Assembly (NCBI GenBank): GCA_004293725.1
Contig: REAW01000015.1
Span: 59,318 to 123,317, forward strand
Source of the DNA: Curvibacter sp.
Lineage (GTDB): Bacteria > Pseudomonadota > Gammaproteobacteria > Burkholderiales > Burkholderiaceae_C
DNA length: 64,000 bases
Direction: 5' to 3'
Shown here piece by piece: positions 57,449-64,000 of this stretch. The notes beneath the pieces were generated by a model. That model had not been told where the DNA came from. It searched no databases and saw only the letters and a program-made list of their open reading frames with translations. Position 1 is the stretch's first letter. Each line of letters begins with the position of its first letter. The position numbers and the translations under genes are program-made.

Positions 57449-58159
57449 TTTGGCCGCAAGTACACCCAACAGTTTTCTTTGTTTTCTCTTTCTCCACTCC
57501 TCAACTTCAAAGGATTTGATACATCAAAAGGCTATTAGATTATTTGCGTCGATATCAGCAACATCGGTCAGTACCAACACTACATCGCAGCTAACGCCAA
57601 ACCACTTTGGTGCGAAATTCTTGGTGCGCGGTGGGGTGTATGAAGCTGTGTCACGAATGCTCGTGGTCTGGCGACACGCAGGATGGATTTCCAGTAACCG
57701 GTTGTTCGTGGCCGGCAGGTATCGCGACAAAGCAAAAAAAAAATCCCTTCCGGGCCATAAGGTTGCCCACAAGACTGCTAAATCATTTGCCAATCTTTCA
57801 ATATGGCTATTAAAAAAACCATAAGACAAACGCGGAAGCAGGTTTGTTTCTGCTGGCTGTCGGGCAACAACGACATACCTGTCTTGAAAAATATCCGGAT
57901 GCATGACTTCAACCAGCCCAACGCGGGTGCTCGCTTGGTTGAAGTGGATGCCTCAAAGCTGACCGTTATTCCCCTGTTGCCACCGACCGCTCTAGAGCAG
58001 GCAGATCGCAAATGGGTAGACCCGCTATATGCATAAATTAGACAATACGGCAACAGGCACATAGCGGCTCTAGATTCTTTGTCCTGGGTTGCACCAAAGC
58101 CGCCACCTAAATTGATCGATACGCCGATGCCATCGGTGGTGTCAAGCCAAGGCACAGCC
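57449..58159. other. Decayed non-coding stretch
   Basis: About 710 bases with only short broken frames. On the minus strand, GVSINLGGGFGATQDKESRA (58067-58167 region) recalls the GGGFG loop of molybdopterin hydroxylases, and MHPDIFQDRYVVVARQ near 57900 recalls a LysR effector domain, but neither extends. The region looks like old gene debris next to the hybrid kinase. Confidence 0.3.
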
Positions 58160-61100
58160 TCAGCCATTCAAGCTCAAAAGCATGCGATCACAAATCGTTG
58201 CGGCTGTCTCTAGATCAAGGCCTTGCAGCGCCTCATCCAAAGCCTCCATAGCCGACTCCGGAAACTCAGCCAACAACTCCCGCTTCTGAGCAAACTCCAG
58301 CAAAACCTCCAGGTCAGCCGCCTTGGCCAGCACTCCAATTTTCTGCAAAGACTGGCGTGCAGCATCACTGACCACCCCTGTGAAAGGAGTTTCTGCCGTA
58401 GCTGGCCTATTTGGTGCATCTTCTGCCCCAAAGAGCGCAATGGCCTCTTGCATCTTGCCCTGCGTGTCACGCACAAGCACAGCAAACTGCGCCACAGCAG
58501 TTTCACACTCAGCCATCACAGCACTGGATTTACACAATTTCTCCAGGGCCGCGGCTTGGGCCGCCATTTCCACCGCCCCTAAGGTGCCCGCGTTGCCTTT
58601 GAGCGTGTGCAGTCGCATCATGGCTTGTGGCTTGTCCCCCGTAACCAGGCACTGCTGCAATTCAGGCACCGCCGTCTCCAGAATCTTGACGAAATCTTTG
58701 GCCGTGCGCAGGTACAGGGAGCGCATGCCAGACATGCGGTTAAGCGCGGTTTGAATGTCCAGCCCTGCCACTTCAGGCACTGGCTGGTTGGGTTTGGGGG
58801 ATGTTGAACCAGAAGCTTGTGGGGATGCAGCATCTGAGTTGTCCGGCAGTGCCGTATGTACATGAAACCCTGCCGTGCGAATCAGGAGAGACACCAGCTT
58901 TGCCATGTCAAAGGGCTTGCCGATGTGCTCGTTCATCCCTGCTGCCAGGCAGGCTTCCCGGTCACTGGCCATGGCATTGGCGGTCATGGCGATGATGGGC
59001 AGGTCTTTGCACTTCAATTCCTCGCGGATGGCTCGGGTCGCTCCGTAGCCGTCCAGGACCGGCATCTGCACATCCATCAGCACCACATCAAACTGCGGCG
59101 CAGCGGCTGCTACTGCGTCTACGCCCAGCTGTCCGTTGGCAGCCAGTGAGACGATGGCGCCTTCCAAGGAAAGCAGTTCATCGGCGACTTGCTGGTTGAT
59201 CAGGTTGTCTTCCACCACCAGGATGCGCATGCCGTTGAGCCGGCGCTTGCTGGCTTGCGCACGGGTGCCGGCGCGCACACCAAACTGGCTTCCAGCGGGT
59301 TGCACCGTGGCCTCCAGCAGCATCGCCGAGGTAACGGGCTTGACCAGAAATCCGTTGATCAGCGACTGCTCTTCTTCGGTGCGCTGCATCAGCGTTTCGC
59401 GCCCATTGGCGGTGACCATGAGAATGGTGAGTGGCTGGTTACCCCGCTCGGTATTGAGCTGGCGCAGTTGGCGGGCGGTTTCCCATCCATCCATTACTGC
59501 CATTCGCCAGTCCAGATAAACAACATCAAATGGAAACCCGGCGCTGGCGGGTAGTGCTTGCACCATGCGCAAGGCTTCTTCGCCACTGTGGGCATAACGG
59601 GTCGGCCATTGCCATGACTGCGCCATGGCCACCGTCAATTCACAGGCTACCACGTTATCGTCAATCACCAGTACCCGCTTGGGTGCCGCACTGGAAAGTG
59701 ACGGTACCTGCAGCTCTGGCGTAACCTCGCGGGCCAACGCAAGCTCCACTAAGAACGAAAACACGCTGCCCGAGCCAAGTGCGCTGTGCAGCTTTAATTC
59801 GCCGCCCATGACCTCAATCAATCGTTTGCTGATGGCCAACCCCAAGCCCGTACCCCCGAATTTGCGGGTGGTGGACGCCTCGGCTTGCGAAAAACCGGTA
59901 AATATCTTTACCTGGTTCTCAGGAGCAATACCAATACCGGAGTCCTTCACTGCAAACTGCAGCTGAACCGAGTTTTCTGTCAGCGCAGTGCTTCGTATCG
60001 ACACCACCACCTGTCCGACCGAGGTGAACTTGACGGCGTTGCCACCCAAGTTGATCAAAATTTGCTGCAGACGCATCGCATCCGCCACCACCACCTGCGG
60101 TACATTGGCGTCGATGTCGTACAGAACTTCAATGTCTTTGGCGGCTGCGCTGGTAGCCAGGATTACCGCCAGGTCGCGCAAGAGCTTGTCCACCCGCATG
60201 GGCTGCAGGTCCAGCGTCATCTTGCCGGCCTCTACTTTGGAGAAGTCCAGAACGTCATTGATCAAACCCAGCAGCGAGAGGGCGGCATTTTGGGACTTGT
60301 CGGCATAGTCCAGTTGCTGGGGCGTGAGCTCGGTACGGTGCAAAAGATTCAGCATGCCTATGATGGCGTTCATGGGCGTTCGAATCTCGTGGCTCATGGT
60401 GGCCAGAAACTGACTCTTGGATCGCGATGCCACCTCGGCTGCTTCGGTGGCCTGTACCAGCTCGGTAATGTCCACCCGGAAACCTACCGTTTGCCCGTCA
60501 GGCAACCGGCGCTCAAAAATGCGCAGGGTTTTGCCATCGTTCAGTTTTTGCACCAGCTGTGACATGGGCTGGCGGTGCACGGCCATTCGCTCCTGCACCC
60601 AAGCCTCTACGCGGCCCTGAGCCTGTGGGAACTGTCCGCGCTCGGCGCCGGTGCGAATGATGCTCTCAAACGTGTTGCCAGCAACTATCAAGTCGGCACA
60701 CAAGGGGTAGTGGTCTTTGTAGCGCTGGTTGCATATCACCAGTTTGTCCTCTACATCGAACAACGCAAACGCATCGTCCAGCGCATTGATGGAGTTGGTT
60801 AACAGCTCGGTGGCCCGCTTGGACTGCTCCTCCGCCTCCCGCCGCGCAGTTATGTCGGTGTAGGTGGTGATAAAGCCGCTGTAGGGCATAGGCCCGCCGC
60901 GTACTTCCATGGCCATGCCGCTGGGCCGCACCCTGTCAAAGTGGTGCGGCACTACCGGCAGTCTGGCGCGCTCAATGATCGCGTTCACGGTTGCCTCTAC
61001 GTTTTCGGTGCCGTATTCACCACGGTCTCCGTTAAAACGAATGATGTCTTCAAACTGCGTCTTGCCAACCTCAGTGAGGTGGCCGGGAAAGCCCAGCATC

Positions 61101-63664
61101 CGGCCAAACTCGGTGTTCACCACCCGCAGCGTCAAGTTGCTGTCAAACACGCTCAATGCGCACGGCAAGTTTTCAATCACCGCGTTCGTGAGCTCGGTGT
61201 TTCGGCGCACGGCCTCTTCCAATTCGCGCCGCTGGGTGACATCCTGAAACGCACCGACCAGCGCGACAGGCTTGCCATCGGCATATTCGGCCTCGCCGAC
61301 AACGCGAACCCAGATAGGGCGGCCCTTGGCGGTCACCATGGAAAGCTCGAGATCCCAGCCCGTGCCGTTGTCAATGCCGCCTTGCACTGCAGCTTCTATC
61401 AGGGGTCGCGCTTGCGGCGCATAAAAATCGATAGCCTGGGCCAACACGGGCTGAAAATCCGGCTCAACCTCGTGAATGGTCTTGGTGACATCCGACCAAA
61501 AGAGTGTCCCCTTAACCAGATCCACACGCCAAGCACCTACGCCGGCAATACGCCCGGCACGGTCCAGAAAGGCCTTGCTTTCAGCAAGTGCCAGTTCGGC
61601 GCTCTTCCGCCCACTAATGTCAGATCGGATCGATACATAACGTTCAACAAAACCATCGTCTCCAATAAACGGGGTGATGATGTTGTCTACCCAGTACAGG
61701 CTGCCATCTTTGGCGCGGTTACATACATCAGAGCGCCAGGACATGCCAGTGGAAATGTCTGCCCACATAGCGGTCCAGAAAGCATGGTCATGCACGCCTG
61801 AATTCAGAATTCGATGGTTCTGGCCTAACAGCTCTTCACGCGAAAAGCCTGAAATGTCACAGAATGCTTCGTTGACTTCGATGATGTTTCCATCGCGGTC
61901 CGCTGCAGACACAATGGAATGCATCTCAAACGTGCCGCGTAGCGCATTCGCCGCACGCATGGCGGTCTCCAGGCGCTCCTGGGTGCGCTTCTGGCGCGTA
62001 ATGTCTGTACCGATTTCCATGAAACCGGTGTGCACGCCCTTTGCATCGACCGTGGGCTCAAGCTCCAGATCGAGCCAATGCACCACGCCATCGCTGCCCT
62101 GCAACATGACTTCACAGCGGTGGGCGACACCCCGACGGGCATGGTCGGTGAGTACGGCGAGGGTGTCCGCCGGCGTGTTGATCTGGTCAATCCAATCGAT
62201 GGCAGCGGTGCCCTTTACTGTCTCTAAAGTACGCCCGGTGAGCTTTGCAAAGCCTTCATTGACCCACAGGATGTTTCCCTGCTTGTCCACCAGCGTTACT
62301 GCATTTTTGGTGTGCTTGGCCACCCTTGCCAGTCGGTCAAGGTCTTCGGTCATTCGTGCAGCGAGGTTTTGAGCACGAAGTCGCCCTGAAGCCAACAGCC
62401 ACACGGTCAACGCCAGCATAAAACTCAAAAAAGTGCCGCCCACTCCGGCGATGGCCAAACTGGAGCGGTCTTGCGCCAATTCAAATTCCGGCGTGGAATG
62501 CACCCGCAAGGTAAGCGATCGCCCTGCAACTTCTATTTCCTGCCGTGTATTGAACTGCGCAATTACTAGCTTCTTCTCGGCTGATTCTGCGCCAGGTGAT
62601 TCGCCACCTTCGGCATAAATAGGCGACCCCTCCTCGCCAGCGTCGGCATCGTGCAAAGATAGCGCCAGTGCCGAGCCAGGACCTTGGCGCAAGGTGCACA
62701 GCAACTCATGTGCGACGATCGGAGCATAAACAAGCCCCACCAGAGTAGCGGGTTGCGCGGGAGACAAAAGTGGCGCTGTGCCTTCCTTGTAGACGGGCAA
62801 GAACAACAAAAATCCCGGCGTTTTCGTTTGGTCTTGAACCAGCGTGATGCTGCCCGTCAGTGCAGCCTCGCCGGTTGCCGCTGCGCGTTCGACGGCTTCG
62901 CGCCGCACAGCCTCTTGCCCGACGTCAAAACCCAATGCGGCCCGGTTGTTTTGGAGCGGTTCGATGTTTTTTATAACAAACAGGTCTGCTAGGGCACCTT
63001 GGCTGCGCACAGTGAAGCCCTGGGATTGATTACCCCGAACGCGCTTGACGAACGCTGCGACATCCGCTCTTTGCACGCGTTCGATAAACCCGAAGCCGCG
63101 AATACCGGGAAATTCACGCGGCAAGTCACGTGCTTCGATGGCGGCCTTGAATTCTGAGTTCGAGAGTTGCGCGCCCCGGCCGCCTGCGTAATGCGCCGCA
63201 TAAACGCTACGCAGGCCCGCCAGGCCATATTGCGGCTTGGCAAAGCGCAGGCCAATTTCAGACTTGATTTGCTCAACACCCCGGTCAAACTGAAGCTGGG
63301 CGGAGTCGTTAAAGTCGTCCTGAATATAGAGGACACTTGCCACCGTCAGCGCTAGGCCGAGGGCTTGTGCTGAAGCGGTGAGGGCTACTGCGGCCCCGAA
63401 AGTAAGCCCTGCTGATGTGGTGGTGCGCTGATCGTCACTGGTCTTTGCAGGCAACACGGCCTTGGAAAAAACCATGCACCGCCAGTATAGGACAGGACCT
63501 GCCAGCAGCAAAACCAGCACGACCAGCACACCATTCGAACCCAATGTGCCGGGGATTGGCATGAGCAAGGGCGCAGCATAAAGCGCAAAGACTATGGCTA
63601 AACCAATGGTCGCCAACAGCTCTAGAAGTAAGGTGATTGGGCCTACATTTTTTTTCATCGGCAT
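58160..63664 (-). CDS. CHASE-PAS hybrid histidine kinase with two receivers and HPt
   Basis: A 1834-residue membrane kinase starting at ATG 63664 (MPMKKNV; a longer frame upstream lacks support). Three or so N-terminal transmembrane segments (about 10-110) are followed by a periplasmic CHASE domain (about 120-380; VEQIKSEIGLRFAKPQYGL, GIRGFGFIERVQRADV). Next come another membrane segment near 410, then about five PAS/PAC domains (about 450-1060), HisKA with the phospho-His near 1090 (ATMSHEIRTPMNAIIGML) and HATPase_c (GGNAVKFTSVGQ, FGGTGLGLAISK). Two receivers follow, with Asp near 1383 (LDWRMAVMDGW) and near 1528 (LMDVQMPVLDGYG), and a C-terminal HPt with His near 1687 (RLHTLKGNAGTLG). A full phosphorelay in one chain. 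Ligand and output unknown. Confidence 0.93.
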   Translation of the reverse strand: MPMKKNVGPITLLLELLATIGLAIVFALYAAPLLMPIPGTLGSNGVLVVLVLLLAGPVLYWRCMVFSKAVLPAKTSDDQRTTTSAGLTFGAAVALTASAQALGLALTVASVLYIQDDFNDSAQLQFDRGVEQIKSEIGLRFAKPQYGLAGLRSVYAAHYAGGRGAQLSNSEFKAAIEARDLPREFPGIRGFGFIERVQRADVAAFVKRVRGNQSQGFTVRSQGALADLFVIKNIEPLQNNRAALGFDVGQEAVRREAVERAAATGEAALTGSITLVQDQTKTPGFLLFLPVYKEGTAPLLSPAQPATLVGLVYAPIVAHELLCTLRQGPGSALALSLHDADAGEEGSPIYAEGGESPGAESAEKKLVIAQFNTRQEIEVAGRSLTLRVHSTPEFELAQDRSSLAIAGVGGTFLSFMLALTVWLLASGRLRAQNLAARMTEDLDRLARVAKHTKNAVTLVDKQGNILWVNEGFAKLTGRTLETVKGTAAIDWIDQINTPADTLAVLTDHARRGVAHRCEVMLQGSDGVVHWLDLELEPTVDAKGVHTGFMEIGTDITRQKRTQERLETAMRAANALRGTFEMHSIVSAADRDGNIIEVNEAFCDISGFSREELLGQNHRILNSGVHDHAFWTAMWADISTGMSWRSDVCNRAKDGSLYWVDNIITPFIGDDGFVERYVSIRSDISGRKSAELALAESKAFLDRAGRIAGVGAWRVDLVKGTLFWSDVTKTIHEVEPDFQPVLAQAIDFYAPQARPLIEAAVQGGIDNGTGWDLELSMVTAKGRPIWVRVVGEAEYADGKPVALVGAFQDVTQRRELEEAVRRNTELTNAVIENLPCALSVFDSNLTLRVVNTEFGRMLGFPGHLTEVGKTQFEDIIRFNGDRGEYGTENVEATVNAIIERARLPVVPHHFDRVRPSGMAMEVRGGPMPYSGFITTYTDITARREAEEQSKRATELLTNSINALDDAFALFDVEDKLVICNQRYKDHYPLCADLIVAGNTFESIIRTGAERGQFPQAQGRVEAWVQERMAVHRQPMSQLVQKLNDGKTLRIFERRLPDGQTVGFRVDITELVQATEAAEVASRSKSQFLATMSHEIRTPMNAIIGMLNLLHRTELTPQQLDYADKSQNAALSLLGLINDVLDFSKVEAGKMTLDLQPMRVDKLLRDLAVILATSAAAKDIEVLYDIDANVPQVVVADAMRLQQILINLGGNAVKFTSVGQVVVSIRSTALTENSVQLQFAVKDSGIGIAPENQVKIFTGFSQAEASTTRKFGGTGLGLAISKRLIEVMGGELKLHSALGSGSVFSFLVELALAREVTPELQVPSLSSAAPKRVLVIDDNVVACELTVAMAQSWQWPTRYAHSGEEALRMVQALPASAGFPFDVVYLDWRMAVMDGWETARQLRQLNTERGNQPLTILMVTANGRETLMQRTEEEQSLINGFLVKPVTSAMLLEATVQPAGSQFGVRAGTRAQASKRRLNGMRILVVEDNLINQQVADELLSLEGAIVSLAANGQLGVDAVAAAAPQFDVVLMDVQMPVLDGYGATRAIREELKCKDLPIIAMTANAMASDREACLAAGMNEHIGKPFDMAKLVSLLIRTAGFHVHTALPDNSDAASPQASGSTSPKPNQPVPEVAGLDIQTALNRMSGMRSLYLRTAKDFVKILETAVPELQQCLVTGDKPQAMMRLHTLKGNAGTLGAVEMAAQAAALEKLCKSSAVMAECETAVAQFAVLVRDTQGKMQEAIALFGAEDAPNRPATAETPFTGVVSDAARQSLQKIGVLAKAADLEVLLEFAQKRELLAEFPESAMEALDEALQGLDLETAATICDRMLLSLNG

Positions 63665-64000
63665 TGTCACTTTGTAGAAATGCAGCTTTTCAACCCAATG
63701 AGGGCGAGTATCTCCCCTCGGAGGAGTCCCTAACCCACGTAGAAACCCGTATCGAGTCCGCAGCGAGGGCGTGCTTGGCCGATCCACCACCAAGATTAAC
63801 CGTCGACAAGATACGCATCATTGCTTTTGACGGGTGGTTGACACCGTCCGAGATGGAGGCTTATGTATCTATGCGTATGAGTAATTTTACGGGGCAGGAT
63901 CCGGGAGTGTCTGAATTTCTGTGTGTGAGGCGGGATTGCCTACCCAAGGTATTAGGTAAGCGGATTTCATCTTAATGGACTTTGTTGGTGAAGCGATCTT
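63665..64000. other. Upstream of hybrid kinase, no gene identified
   Basis: 336 bases to the window end. On the plus strand an open frame through 63975 (middle part IRIIAFDGWLTPSEMEAYVS) has no resemblance I can name and no clear ribosome site. It could be a small gene or the end of an unknown one. Confidence 0.2.

Noticed and set aside
57803..58036. 77-codon plus-strand frame before the hybrid kinase
   Set aside because: No ribosome site and no resemblance; it lies in the decayed region with equally long frames on the other strand.
58067..58167. Molybdopterin hydroxylase fragment from a GGGFG motif
   Set aside because: Only one glycine-rich loop matches and the surrounding residues do not continue the family.
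1..64000. CRISPR arrays, prophage, restriction or other known defence islands
   Set aside because: No regularly spaced direct repeats, cas genes, phage structural genes or methyltransferase/nuclease pairs were seen in the window.

Overview
The window reads as chromosomal DNA from a betaproteobacterium, most likely a Comamonadaceae member of the Rhodoferax/Polaromonas/Acidovorax group. The reasons are an intracellular polyhydroxyalkanoate depolymerase coupled to an orphan RnfB-like ferredoxin, an isc operon followed by dnaQ, a glyA-nrdR unit with a ZTP-type leader, a FimT-PilV-PilW-PilX-PilY1-PilE minor pilin operon, and a DUF349 protein. No 16S gene is present, so this placement is inference. 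Most of the window is dense core genome, with only short accessory or decayed patches.

Layout. 1-1.4 kb: 3' end of a propionyl-CoA carboxylase alpha subunit and a VOC protein. 1.6-5.4 kb: signalling block (chemoreceptor with C-terminal Cache-like domain, single-domain receiver, receiver-GGEEF diguanylate cyclase). 5.6-11.5 kb, minus strand: rnfB-like, phaZ, a zinc phospholipase C-like exported protein, an aromatic/aspartate aminotransferase and a nitronate monooxygenase. 11.6-19.9 kb, plus strand: uvrB, the complete isc operon (iscR-iscS-iscU-iscA-hscB-hscA-fdx) with a good IscR box in front, then dnaQ and tRNA-Val. 20.2-21.5 kb: one intact ParE/RHH toxin-antitoxin pair and one decayed HigBA-like pair. 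21.5-28.2 kb: PilZ protein, alpha/beta hydrolase, L-2-hydroxyglutarate oxidase-like protein, pyrD, rpiA, ribD. 27.5-36.7 kb, minus: type IV minor pilin operon ending in a TonB-like protein. 36.8-39.5 kb, minus: nrdR, glyA with ZTP riboswitch, lytic transglycosylase. 39.9-40.1 kb: an unassigned structured RNA with its own promoter and terminator. 40.4-44.9 kb: DUF349 protein and GAF-HD-GYP phosphodiesterase. 44.8-49.3 kb, minus: envelope operon (TPR protein, L,D-transpeptidase, two cyclophilins, lpxH). 49.4-53.7 kb: cysS, alkA-type glycosylase, accA, tilS, tRNA-Ser. 53.7-58.2 kb: accessory stretch with an IS3-family remnant beside tRNA-Ser, a TetR/crotonase/EamA cassette and decayed DNA. 58.2-63.7 kb, minus: a very large CHASE-PAS hybrid histidine kinase.

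How the parts work together. Several c-di-GMP and phosphorelay proteins (GGEEF, PilZ, HD-GYP, chemoreceptor, hybrid kinase) occur beside type IV pilus genes, suggesting control of surface motility or attachment. The Fe-S, one-carbon (glyA/ZTP), pyrimidine, riboflavin and pentose genes are housekeeping.

The most unusual signal is a short dispersed element with fixed architecture (GCGC, 4 nt, AGCT, 10 nt, TAGC). It occurs seven times here, five of them inside protein-coding genes. In four of these five it is read in the same orientation and phase, so it adds a related peptide to unrelated proteins. The second is the orphan RNA near 40 kb. No CRISPR array, prophage or complete new defence system was seen.
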